From: Ramlibacter tataouinensis
GTDB lineage: Bacteria; Pseudomonadota; Gammaproteobacteria; Burkholderiales; Burkholderiaceae_C
Direction of reading: 5' to 3'
NCBI GenBank assembly: GCA_002427815.1
Contig: DIZF01000062.1
Location: forward strand, 1-21,439
Length of the DNA: 21,439 nt
Positions 1-6,166 of the stretch are shown here, one piece after another. A model generated the notes under the pieces. The model saw nothing but the letters and a program-made list of their open reading frames with translations, made no database searches and had not been told where the DNA came from. The position numbers were made by a program, and so were the translations under genes. Within the stretch, counting starts at the first letter, position 1. Every line of letters starts with the position of its first letter.

Positions 1-89
1 CCGGTTTTCAGCAAGGCCTCCTGGCGGCGCAGTTCCGTGATGCCATTCTCATTGACGGCATGAAGGGGGGCTTTTGCTGTTTGGGGCAT
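1..89 (-). CDS. N-terminus of probable PAS-domain sensor protein (partial)
   Basis: An open minus-strand frame starts with ATG at 89 and runs off the left edge. The 29 visible codons read MPQTAKAPLHAVNENGITEL, followed by RRQEALLKTG. From memory, the stretch ending in QEALLKTG precedes a PAS domain in large sensor kinases or diguanylate cyclases of Comamonadaceae. Only the leader before that PAS domain would be in the window, so neither the PAS fold nor an output domain can be confirmed. The assignment rests on a short resemblance. The alternative is an unrelated protein of unknown function. Confidence 0.35.
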   Translation of the reverse strand, partial: MPQTAKAPLHAVNENGITELRRQEALLKT

Positions 90-390
90 GGACTGTCTTC
101 GTGAAAGGCGAACAACGAACCGGAGGGGGATATTCGCTGGTCGGGACGCAACAAGAGATTGAGGCGTTCACAGTCGGATATTCACAGCGCACTGCTGTGA
201 TGGATTGTGCATTATCAGGGTTTAATGGTTTCGCTGTCGCTGTCGCTGTGGCTTGGGTTACACGGTGCAAATCCGGGTACCCGTGACTACGCCAGGGCTA
301 CCTGAGCTCAACAATGGAAAAAACAACGCCATCGACAAGATGGCAGGCATTTCCGATGCCATCAAGGCCTTGTAGCCGGGTTCTCGCCGC
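90..390. other. Intergenic stretch with small repeats and dyads, no convincing gene
   Basis: About 300 bases separate the partial gene at the left edge from the uraH-like gene. It holds a dyad TCACAG-N7-CTGTGA at 182-200, a CATTA/TAATG dyad around 210-227, and a run of TCGCTG hexamers (about three units) around 231-249. A plus-strand frame is open from about 259 to the TAG at 373-375 and ends in KMAGISDAIKAL. It looks protein-like but has no start or ribosome-binding site, so it may be the tail of a lost gene or chance. Confidence 0.4.
182..200. promoter_or_regulatory. Inverted repeat, possible operator
   Basis: The arms TCACAG (182-187) and CTGTGA (195-200) are perfect inverted repeats around a 7-nt centre. 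The dyad lies about 95 bases upstream of the minus-strand start at 89, so an operator for that gene is possible. No clear -35/-10 pair was identified, so this is weak. Confidence 0.25.
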
Positions 391-741
391 TCAGGCCCCG
401 CGAAAGCAGGACAGGCCCCAGGGCGTCAGCTTGAACGGCAGGTGGTAGTGCTGTGACAGGTCGGCCAGCGTGAAGCGGAACAAGCCGATATCGATGAAGG
501 GCGGGTCGGACAGGGCGGTTCCCAGCTCCCGGTAATAGTCGGCGATGTGCAAACGCAGTTCGTAGGTGCCCGCCTCGAACAGTGTTTCGAGCTCCTCGAG
601 CCCGCCCACGACGCCGTTGGTCCCCACGGTTCCGGTGACGAGATGCGCCGGACCGGGTTCGACACGCCAGATTTCGACCGACATGCCGGTCGCCACCCGG
701 CCATTGGCGATGTCGACGACGTGAATGGAGACTGCTTGCAT
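391..741 (-). CDS. uraH: 5-hydroxyisourate hydrolase-like (transthyretin family) protein
   Basis: This is a 116-residue protein of the transthyretin/HIU-hydrolase family, which hydrolyses 5-hydroxyisourate to OHCU in urate breakdown. Seen: His7 in the N-terminal SIHVVD strand, the GTYELRLHIADYYRE core (58-72), HYH at 98-100 and a C-terminal PWGLSCFRGA block matching the family signature end (usually YRGS). The conserved Arg that normally follows 'DG' in the second strand is missing: the segment reads TNGVVGG (41-47). The ending is also FRGA, not YRGS. It may therefore be a divergent subfamily whose activity needs proof. The length is normal for the family. It faces the AEC permease divergently. 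The XdhC gene further right hints at purine catabolism, but no xanthine dehydrogenase or OHCU decarboxylase lies in the window. Confidence 0.8.
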   Translation of the reverse strand: MQAVSIHVVDIANGRVATGMSVEIWRVEPGPAHLVTGTVGTNGVVGGLEELETLFEAGTYELRLHIADYYRELGTALSDPPFIDIGLFRFTLADLSQHYHLPFKLTPWGLSCFRGA

Positions 742-830
742 GGACGCATGCTACCAGTCACGCGCCGGCCACGGGGCCGGGCGCGACATGCCGCGGCAGC
801 GGCTATGCTGGCACGCTCACGCGCAATCCA

Positions 831-1775
831 ATGAATCCTGTCTTCTCAGCGCTCACCCCCGTCGTCCTGCTGATCGCGCTGGGCTTTTTCGCCGCGCGCC
901 GCGGCTGGATAGCGGCCGGCGCGGTGAAGGACCTGTCGAACCTGGTGTTCCTGCTGCTCACGCCGGCGCTGCTGTTCCGCACCATGAGCAAGGTGCAGGT
1001 GCAGCAACTGGATTTCCGCCCGGTGGCCGCTTACTTCCTGGCGGTGATCGTGATCTTCGCCGGCACGCTGCTGGTGTGCGGCTTCAACCGGCGCGCCGCC
1101 GTGCTGGCGCTGTCCACCACTTTCGGCAACACCGTGATGATAGGCACGCCACTGGTGAGCCTGGCCTGGGGCGAGCCGGGGCTGGTCACCCTGTTCACGC
1201 TGTACACCGTCCACACCACCGTCCTGCTGACCAGTGCCACGCTGGTGCTGGAACTGGCGGTGATGCATGAAGACAGCGCCTCGGGTGCCGCCGCGCCGCG
1301 CCATCCGCTGGCCGCGGTGCTGACGGCGCTGCGCAATGCGTTGGCGCATCCGGTGCCGCTGCCCATCATCGCGGCCCTGCTGTTTGCGCAGACCGGGCTG
1401 GCGATCCCGACGGTGCTGGACCGCCCGCTGGAGCTGCTGGGCAATGCCTTCGCGCCGGTCGCCCTGATTCTGGTGGGCGTGACGCTGGCCTCGACCGCTC
1501 TGGGAACCCACTGGCGCGGCGCGCTGGCGCTGTCCGCCGTCAAGAACCTGCTGCATCCGCTCCTGGTGGTCGCGGCCGGCTGGCTGCTGGGCCTGTCGGG
1601 CGTGCCGCTCGCGGTGATGGTGGTGGTGGCGTCGCTGCCGATCGGGGCCAACGTGTTCCTTTTTTCGCAGCGCTACCGGGTGGCCGAGGACCTGATCACC
1701 GCCAGCGTGGGCCTGTCCACTGTGTTGGCGCTGGGCACCGTGGCGCTCGTGCTGGCGGCCACGACGCTGCTCTGA
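831..1775 (+). CDS. AEC (auxin efflux carrier) family transporter
   Basis: The 314-residue product is strongly hydrophobic along its whole length, with roughly ten membrane segments. It starts PVVLLIALGFFAARRGWI and has the early NLVFLLLTPALLFRTMSK block typical of AEC/Mem permeases. A central hydrophilic loop (about 145-165) separates two five-helix halves, and the glycine-rich C-terminal half ends in GTVALVLAATTLL. These inner-membrane carriers export or exchange small organic acids such as malonate or malate, but the substrate cannot be read from sequence. ATG at 831 is preferred because the hydrophobic frame begins there. A possible extended -10 (GGCTATGCT) lies around 801-809. The gene is divergent from the uraH-like gene and ends 6 bases before the convergent pdxH. 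Confidence 0.85.
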   Translation: MNPVFSALTPVVLLIALGFFAARRGWIAAGAVKDLSNLVFLLLTPALLFRTMSKVQVQQLDFRPVAAYFLAVIVIFAGTLLVCGFNRRAAVLALSTTFGNTVMIGTPLVSLAWGEPGLVTLFTLYTVHTTVLLTSATLVLELAVMHEDSASGAAAPRHPLAAVLTALRNALAHPVPLPIIAALLFAQTGLAIPTVLDRPLELLGNAFAPVALILVGVTLASTALGTHWRGALALSAVKNLLHPLLVVAAGWLLGLSGVPLAVMVVVASLPIGANVFLFSQRYRVAEDLITASVGLSTVLALGTVALVLAATTLL

Positions 1776-1781
1776 CAGCGG

Positions 1782-2429
1782 TCAGGGTGCCAGCCGCTCG
1801 CGCACCCACTCGCTGCCATCGAGCCGATAGCGCAGCCGGTCATGGAGCCGGCTTTTGCGGCCCTGCCAGAACTCCCAGCGATCCGGCACCAGCCGGTAGC
1901 CGCCCCAGTGCGGGGGCCGGGGCGGATGGAGCAGGTACTGGGTGGCGACCTTGGCCACGTTGGCGACCAGCACGCCGCGGCCGGCGATCACCTGGCTTTG
2001 CGGGCTGGCCCAGGCACCGATGCGCGAATCTAGCGGCCGGCTGGCGAAGTAGGCGTCGCTTTCGGCGTCGCTGGTCTTTTCGACGCGGCCTTCGATGCGA
2101 ACCACCCGCTCCAGCTCGACCCAGTGGAACTGCAAGGCGGCATAGGGGTTGCCGGCGAGCTCCTGGCCCTTGCGGCTGTCGTAGTTGGTGTACCAGACGA
2201 TGCCGCGCGAGTCATAGCCCTTGATCAGCACCACGCGGCTGCTGGGACGCAGGTTGCTTCCTACCGTGACCACCGTCATCGCGTTGGGCTCCGGCAGTTC
2301 GGCCCTGATGGCCTGCGCCAGCCATTGCTCGAACTGCTGCAGGGGGTCGCTGTGCGAGGCCTCTTCGCTCAGTTCGGCCCGCTCGTAGCTCTTGCGCAAT
2401 TGCCCCAGATGGGCGGAAGTCGTGCTCAT
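1782..2429 (-). CDS. pdxH: Pyridoxamine 5'-phosphate oxidase
   Basis: This FMN-dependent enzyme oxidises pyridoxamine or pyridoxine 5'-phosphate to pyridoxal 5'-phosphate, the last step of vitamin B6 synthesis and salvage, in the cytosol. The frame starting at ATG 2429 gives 215 residues, the usual family length. Seen: the N-terminal LRKSYERAELSE segment, the FMN-binding block RVVLIKGYDSRGIVWYTNYD with SRKGQELA, the RPLDSRIGAWASPQSQ loop, and the C-terminal signature WEFWQGRKSRLHDRLRY. The frame stays open upstream to 2570, but the extra residues do not resemble the family and would overlap the divergent xdhC-like gene. It is convergent with the AEC gene and divergent from the XdhC gene, with about 80 bases between starts. 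Confidence 0.95.
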   Translation of the reverse strand: MSTTSAHLGQLRKSYERAELSEEASHSDPLQQFEQWLAQAIRAELPEPNAMTVVTVGSNLRPSSRVVLIKGYDSRGIVWYTNYDSRKGQELAGNPYAALQFHWVELERVVRIEGRVEKTSDAESDAYFASRPLDSRIGAWASPQSQVIAGRGVLVANVAKVATQYLLHPPRPPHWGGYRLVPDRWEFWQGRKSRLHDRLRYRLDGSEWVRERLAP

Positions 2430-2510
2430 AGGGGCATTCTCGCATCGGGCAGGGCAATCGCAGTACAGTGGCTTTCTTTGCCGAACCCCAACCCGAAGGA
2501 GTGCTCCCGA

Positions 2511-3488
2511 ATGGAAAGCCTGGACCTGCGCGTGCTGGATGATGCACTGGCCTGGCGCCGCGCCGGCCACGCGGTGACGCTGGTCACGGTGGTCGAGACC
2601 TGGGGCAGCGCGCCCCGGCCGCCGGGCGCATTGCTGGCCGTGCGGGGTGACGGCGTGGTGAGCGGTTCGGTTTCCGGCGGCTGCGTCGAGGACGACCTGA
2701 TCGCCCGCGTCAAGGCCGGTGAGCGCACGGCGCTGCCGTCGATGATCGCCTACGGTGTCAGCAAGGAAGAGGCGGCGCGCTTCGGCCTGCCGTGCGGCGG
2801 CTCACTGCGGCTGGTGCAGGAGCCGCTCGGCGACATCGGCTGGGTCGAACAGCTGCTGGCGCGAACGGCCGCCCACGAACTGGTGGCGCGCACGCTCACA
2901 CTGGCCACCGGCGAGGTGACCCTGGCGGCGGCCAGCCGCGATGAGCGCATGGTGTTCGACGGCGTGAAGCTCACCACGCTGTTCGGGCCGTGCTGGCGCC
3001 TGCTCCTGATCGGAGCCGGCCAGTTGTCGCAAGCCGTGGCCCGGATCGCGCAGCTGATCGACTTCGAGGTGCTGGTCTGCGATCCGCGCGAGGAATACGC
3101 AATGACTCTGGCCGTGCCCGGCGCCATCCGCGTGCCGGGCATGCCCGACGATGCGGTGCGCGAGCTGCGGCCCGATGCGCACACGGCGGTGGTCGCGCTC
3201 ACGCATGACCCCAAGCTCGACGACATGGCGCTGCTGGAGGCGCTGCGTTCGGGCGCTTTCTATGTCGGCGCGCTGGGCTCTTCCCGGAACCAGGCCAAGC
3301 GCAAAGAGCGGCTGGCCGAGCACTTCGATTTGACCGAGGTGGAACTGGACCGCCTGCACGGACCGGTGGGCCTGCGCATCGGCGCCAAGACGCCGGCCGA
3401 GATCGCCGTGTCCATCGTCGCCCAGATCGTCGAGTGCAAGAACGCGGTTTCGCAACCCGTGACAGCGGCGGGCTGCTGCATCGAATGA
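2511..3488 (+). CDS. xdhC: XdhC/CoxI-family molybdoenzyme maturation protein
   Basis: The product (325 residues) belongs to the XdhC family, which handles molybdenum cofactor and promotes its sulfuration and insertion into xanthine dehydrogenase or CO-dehydrogenase-type hydroxylases. Seen: the N-terminal XdhC_CoxI domain with GSVSGGCVEDDL at 52-63 and FGLPCGG at 91-97, then a C-terminal Rossmann domain starting LLLIGAGQLSQAVARIA at about 164-180 and ending with the IGAKTPAEIAVSI motif. ATG 2511 is chosen because AAGGAG sits about 10 bases upstream and the protein begins as in the family. An in-frame extension to 2124 is only antisense to pdxH. The stop overlaps the next start (ATGA), so the two genes are probably translationally coupled. 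The target enzyme is not in the window. Confidence 0.9.
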   Translation: MESLDLRVLDDALAWRRAGHAVTLVTVVETWGSAPRPPGALLAVRGDGVVSGSVSGGCVEDDLIARVKAGERTALPSMIAYGVSKEEAARFGLPCGGSLRLVQEPLGDIGWVEQLLARTAAHELVARTLTLATGEVTLAAASRDERMVFDGVKLTTLFGPCWRLLLIGAGQLSQAVARIAQLIDFEVLVCDPREEYAMTLAVPGAIRVPGMPDDAVRELRPDAHTAVVALTHDPKLDDMALLEALRSGAFYVGALGSSRNQAKRKERLAEHFDLTEVELDRLHGPVGLRIGAKTPAEIAVSIVAQIVECKNAVSQPVTAAGCCIE

Positions 3489-4036
3489 GCCAACCCGTCG
3501 TGCTGGTCCTGGCGTCGGGGCGCGGCGAGCGTTTCACTGCGTCGGGCGGCAGCGGGTCCAAGCTGGATGCGCTGCTCGGCGGCAAGACCGTGTTGCAGCG
3601 CACCCTGGACGCCGTGCGCGCCAGCGGGTTGCCGTGGCACCTCGAGGACGCCGGGCATGAGGGCATGGGCGATTCGATTGCCGCCGCCGTTCGTGCCACC
3701 CCGGATGCCAGCGGCTGGCTGGTGCTGCCGGGCGATCTGCCGCTGGTGCGGCCCCAGACATTGCAGGCTGTCGCCGCCGCCCTGGCGCAGCATGCGGTGG
3801 TGGTGCCGCACTTTCATGGGCAACGGGGGCATCCGGTGGGCTTTCGCGCCGAATGCCGCGAGGCGCTGTCCGAACTCGGCGGTGAACAGGGCGCGGCCCT
3901 GGTGGTACGGGCCCAGGCCATGCTGAACCAGGTGGTCTCGATCGAAGTCGAGGACCCGGGCATCGCGGCCGACATCGACACGGTGGCCGACCTGGCGCAA
4001 GCCGAGCGGCAAATCGCCGCGGATCCGCACCCTTAA
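3485..4036 (+). CDS. mocA: MobA/MocA-like NTP transferase (molybdenum cofactor nucleotidyltransferase)
   Basis: This 183-residue nucleotidyltransferase of the MobA-like family probably transfers CMP or GMP to molybdopterin, making the dinucleotide cofactor used by hydroxylases. Seen: the nucleotide-binding loop LVLASGRGERF (7-17) followed by SKLDALLGG, the acidic metal-binding PGDLPLVRP (82-90), and a late HGQRGHPVGF segment typical of MocA enzymes. Leu-Ala-Ser replaces the more usual Leu-Ala-Ala before the glycine loop, and a short TASGGSGS insertion precedes the KL. The start ATG 3485 overlaps the xdhC-like stop by four bases. The pairing with XdhC is the main argument for a cytidylyltransferase role. 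The other possibility is a related sugar-phosphate nucleotidyltransferase. Confidence 0.85.
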   Translation: MSQPVVLVLASGRGERFTASGGSGSKLDALLGGKTVLQRTLDAVRASGLPWHLEDAGHEGMGDSIAAAVRATPDASGWLVLPGDLPLVRPQTLQAVAAALAQHAVVVPHFHGQRGHPVGFRAECREALSELGGEQGAALVVRAQAMLNQVVSIEVEDPGIAADIDTVADLAQAERQIAADPHP

Positions 4037-4051
4037 GCAGCCGCCTGAAGC

Positions 4052-4639
4052 TCAGCGCTGCGTCAGCCTGAGCAGCCGCTCCAGCGCCTTGTCGCGGATG
4101 TTGTGGCGCCGCAGTTCCTCGTGGGTGCGGTGGGCGTAATCGAGCGTGGTGCCGTAGATGCCCGACGACTGGGCAAAGATGCGGCGGTACTCCGCCTCGG
4201 TCAGCACGCCCGTGTGGCTGGGGCTCTTGCGCGACAAGGTGAACGCCAGCGCCTGCACCGGGCCATGGCCGGTGTGGCAGGTCAGCCATCTGGGGTCGTA
4301 GACCGCCAGCGACATCTCGCGCGACCACAGCCGCGTCAGCACTTCCCGCCCGTTGGGCCGGGGGATGCGAAACACCATGCCCTGGCAGCACCCGCCCGAC
4401 AACATGCCGAACACCAGCCCGGGCCGCTCGGGCGTGCCGCGGTTGATGCGGCTCCACATCTTCAGCGCCCGGTGCCAGCCATGAACCTTGGCCGGGCGCC
4501 GCTCCGCGAACTCGAAATCGGGCCGCCAGATCAGCGAGCCGTAGCCGAAGACCCACAGGTCTTCATGGCCGCCCCACTCGAGCAGCACCTGCTCCAGCAT
4601 GGCGGCCGGGTCGCGCAGGGGTTTGGGGGCATCGTTCAT
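4052..4639 (-). CDS. chaC: ChaC-type gamma-glutamylcyclotransferase
   Basis: This is a ChaC-family gamma-glutamylcyclotransferase, which cleaves glutathione to 5-oxoproline and Cys-Gly in the cytosol. From ATG 4639 it has 195 residues, normal for the family. Seen: the signature VFGYGSLIWRP at 30-40, KVHGWHRAL (51-59), GGCCQGMVFRIP and LTRLWSREM, in which the Glu at 108 is the expected catalytic acid, then YDPRWL and AHRTHEELR near the end. An upstream TTG at 4675 is also in frame but adds only residues unlike the family. It is convergent with mocA (15 bases apart) and is the last intact gene before the damaged block to its right. The older name 'cation transport regulator' has no support here. 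Confidence 0.92.
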   Translation of the reverse strand: MNDAPKPLRDPAAMLEQVLLEWGGHEDLWVFGYGSLIWRPDFEFAERRPAKVHGWHRALKMWSRINRGTPERPGLVFGMLSGGCCQGMVFRIPRPNGREVLTRLWSREMSLAVYDPRWLTCHTGHGPVQALAFTLSRKSPSHTGVLTEAEYRRIFAQSSGIYGTTLDYAHRTHEELRRHNIRDKALERLLRLTQR

Positions 4640-4751
4640 GGCGCAGTCATTCAGCAACAGCAGACCCTGATTCAACGAACTTTAGCGCCGGCGCGTTGAC
4701 CGCGCAGGCCGGTCATGAACGCCGACCGTGCGGGCTGCGGCAAACCGCACA

Positions 4752-5097
4752 TCAATGAGGCGAAAGCGCATCCAGCGGACTGGCCGTGCCGCCTGCGGCC
4801 ACCTTCAGCACGCGGGTGTAGATCATCGTCGTGCTCACGTCGGAGTGGCCCAGCAGCTCCTGCACTGTGCGGATGTCGGTGCCCGCTGATGCCGGCGCCG
4901 CGTGCCGCTGCGCGGATCGGTGGACAGGGCCCCTCCATCAACCGCATGCCGGTGCCATAGAGCAACCGGCCGAGAAGCGCGGTATCGGGCGTCAAACCGG
5001 CCAGCACGGCCGCCACCTCGGACTGCGTCAATACCGAAGGAATGCGTTTGGGCGAGGTCGGTCGATTGATGTTGGCCAGCCAGGGCACGCCAACGCC
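4752..5097 (-). pseudogene. intI: Integron integrase (IntI) remnant with two internal deletions
   Basis: Three separate blocks of an IntI tyrosine recombinase can be read in order on the minus strand. The first (about 5097-4932) runs from PWLANINRPTSPKRIPSVLT to LLYGTGMRLMEG and matches the start of the catalytic domain. The second (about 4927-4885) reads LSTDPRSGTRRRHQ, which corresponds to the STDPRSG-RRH segment special to integron integrases. The third (about 4882-4752) reads TDIRTVQELLGHSDVSTTMI, then YTRVLKVAAGG and SPLDALSPH before a TGA stop, and carries the catalytic His-x-x and Tyr region. The N-terminal domain and the stretches between the blocks, including the LRHSFAT motif, are gone, and the frame changes between blocks. 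The gene cannot encode an active recombinase. Confidence 0.88.
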
Positions 5098-5141
5098 GCG
5101 AGCGGTGTAAACTAATAGTTCGCGGAGGCACGTCGCATGGC

Positions 5142-5372
5142 ATGAACACTACCTTGGTCGAAGAACTTTCTCGTCGGGCGCGCGACCTGTCGCCCGAGGA
5201 GCGCGTCCAGCTGGCTGAAGAGATTCTGGCCACGGTTCATGAAAGCGATGAGGAGGTCGATGCGGCGTGGGATGCAGAGATCAAGCGGCGTATCGCTGAA
5301 GTTGAGAACGGTACCGCGACACTGATCCCAGCTGAAGAAGTCTTCACAAGACTCCGTCGCCTGCCCAAGTGA
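5142..5372 (+). CDS. Addiction module antitoxin, orphaned (TIGR02574-like)
   Basis: This 76-residue acidic protein reads MNTTLVEELSRRARDLSPEE and then RVQLAEEILATVHES, the pattern of the 'putative addiction module component' family. Members are short antitoxins that pair with ParE/RelE-type toxins. It continues with VDAAWDAEIKRRIAEVENG and ends EVFTRLRR. ATG 5142 is chosen by family alignment. A GGAGG sits 5123-5127, a little far away, and a tiny ORF ATG-GCA-TGA at 5137-5145 lies between and overlaps this start. The stop overlaps a GTG that opens the toxin stub at 5369, the normal tight coupling for such pairs, but the toxin is gone. It may still act as an anti-toxin against related modules or be in decay. 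Confidence 0.85.
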   Translation: MNTTLVEELSRRARDLSPEERVQLAEEILATVHESDEEVDAAWDAEIKRRIAEVENGTATLIPAEEVFTRLRRLPK

Positions 5373-5416
5373 TTCCAGCGCGCTTTCATGCGTCCGACGT
5401 TCGGCTGCAACTTTAG
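5369..5416 (+). pseudogene. Truncated ParE/RelE-like toxin stub
   Basis: A GTG at 5369 overlaps the antitoxin stop by four bases (GTGA) and opens a 15-codon frame reading VIPARFHASDVRLQL before TAG. The opening IPARFH is like the first strand of ParE/RelE toxins that follow this antitoxin family. The remaining 80 or so codons are missing and the sequence passes directly into the promoter of the next toxin-antitoxin pair. The interpretation as a toxin remnant is inference from position and the short similarity. Confidence 0.5.
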
Positions 5417-5432
5417 TAGCGTCTTTCCCTGG

Positions 5433-5460
5433 TTGACATCTGTATCCCATAGGATACAAT
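5433..5460 (+). promoter_or_regulatory. Near-consensus sigma70 promoter with palindromic operator
   Basis: TTGACA at 5433-5438 and TACAAT at 5455-5460 are separated by 16 bases. Between and into the -10 lies a perfect dyad TGTATCC-CATA-GGATACA (5441-5458). A transcript starting the usual 6-8 bases after the -10 would begin at or beside the ATG at 5467, so the toxin message would be leaderless or nearly so. The dyad is the expected site for autoregulation by the downstream HTH antitoxin, by analogy with HigBA-type modules. Confidence 0.75.
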
Positions 5461-5466
5461 GTGGCT

Positions 5467-5754
5467 ATGCGCGTGCAGATGACCGAGGTGTACCGGGACT
5501 GGATCAATTCACTCAAAGACCGCGTCGGTCGCGCTCGAGTTCAGGTTCGCGTGGACCGGTTGGTTCATGGAAATCCGGGGCAGCATCGAGTGTTGACTGA
5601 TGGTGCGTGCGAGCTGAAGGTTGATTTCGGGCCTGGGTACCGGGTGTATTACACGGAGCGTGCAGGCGTCTTGATCGTCCTTCTCGCCGGCGGCGACAAG
5701 TCATCGCAGCAGCAAGACATCAAGAGCGCCATTTCATTGGCTAAGGGACTATAG
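5467..5754 (+). CDS. HigB/RelE-like toxin ('addiction module killer protein')
   Basis: The 95-residue basic protein belongs to the RelE/ParE superfamily branch called addiction module killer protein (phage-derived Gp49/HigB-like). These are usually ribosome-dependent mRNA endonucleases. Seen: TEVYRDWINSLKDRVGRARV near the start, GNPGQHRVL, the central ELKVDFGPGYRVYYTERAG and VLIVLLAGGDKSSQQQDI, which match the family core, with basic and aromatic residues in place and normal length. The order toxin-then-antitoxin is typical of HigBA. ATG 5467 is chosen because the promoter places the transcript start there. GTG 5461 is an alternative that adds two residues. It is probably repressed through the dyad at 5441-5458. 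The module seems intact. Confidence 0.88.
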   Translation: MRVQMTEVYRDWINSLKDRVGRARVQVRVDRLVHGNPGQHRVLTDGACELKVDFGPGYRVYYTERAGVLIVLLAGGDKSSQQQDIKSAISLAKGL

Positions 5755-5765
5755 GAGCAGTAAGT

Positions 5766-6095
5766 ATGGTCAAAGCAGTATCAAAGCCAAAGGCAAGCGC
5801 GAAGTCTCGGACAAGTACCGTCGCGTATGACGTGGCAGAGCAACTCCGGACTCCTGAGGAAATGGCCGCGTACCTGGACGCCTGGCTTGAGGAAGCGCCT
5901 GAGGACGCCGCCGGGATCGCACGCGCGCTAGGCGACATTGCGCGCGCCAAAGGAATGACTCAGGTTGCGCGTGACGCAGGCCTCAGCCGAGAGAGCTTGT
6001 ACAAGGCACTGGGCGAGAACGGAAATCCGAGTTTTGCGACCATACTGAAAGTGGCGCGCGCGATTGGCGTCAAGTTCCATGCCGAAGCTGCTTGA
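5766..6095 (+). CDS. HigA-like antitoxin (XRE-type HTH)
   Basis: This 109-residue protein is the partner antitoxin of the preceding toxin. Its C-terminal half is a helix-turn-helix: IARAKGMTQVARDAGLSRES (58-77) followed by LYKALGENGNPSFATILKVARAIGVKF, the pattern of the probable addiction module antidote family. The N-terminal half (AYDVAEQLRTPEEMAAYLDAWLEEAPED) is acidic and likely binds the toxin. A clear AGGAG at 5753-5757 lies 8 bases before ATG 5766, overlapping the end of the toxin gene. The first 20 residues are rich in Lys, Ser and Ala and may be a disordered extension. It should neutralise the toxin and, with it, repress the shared promoter. Confidence 0.9.
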   Translation: MVKAVSKPKASAKSRTSTVAYDVAEQLRTPEEMAAYLDAWLEEAPEDAAGIARALGDIARAKGMTQVARDAGLSRESLYKALGENGNPSFATILKVARAIGVKFHAEAA

Positions 6096-6166
6096 GTTGA
6101 AGCCGGACTGGTCATTCCACTCGGACGCCTACGGCGACGGTGAATTCCGACGTTGAGCGCAGTCGA

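Noticed and set aside
259..375. Plus-strand frame ending KMAGISDAIKAL
   Set aside because: Protein-like ending but no start codon context or ribosome-binding site, and the upstream part reads through the TCGCTG repeats. Not called as a gene.
2124..2510. Upstream extension of the XdhC-like frame to 2124
   Set aside because: It runs antisense through pdxH and has no family similarity; ATG 2511 has a fitting ribosome-binding site.
6152..6158. GTTGAGC, a match to the attC core GTTRRRY, before the GNAT gene
   Set aside because: No matching RYYYAAC partner was found in the preceding 100 bases, and a single match is expected about once per kilobase by chance.
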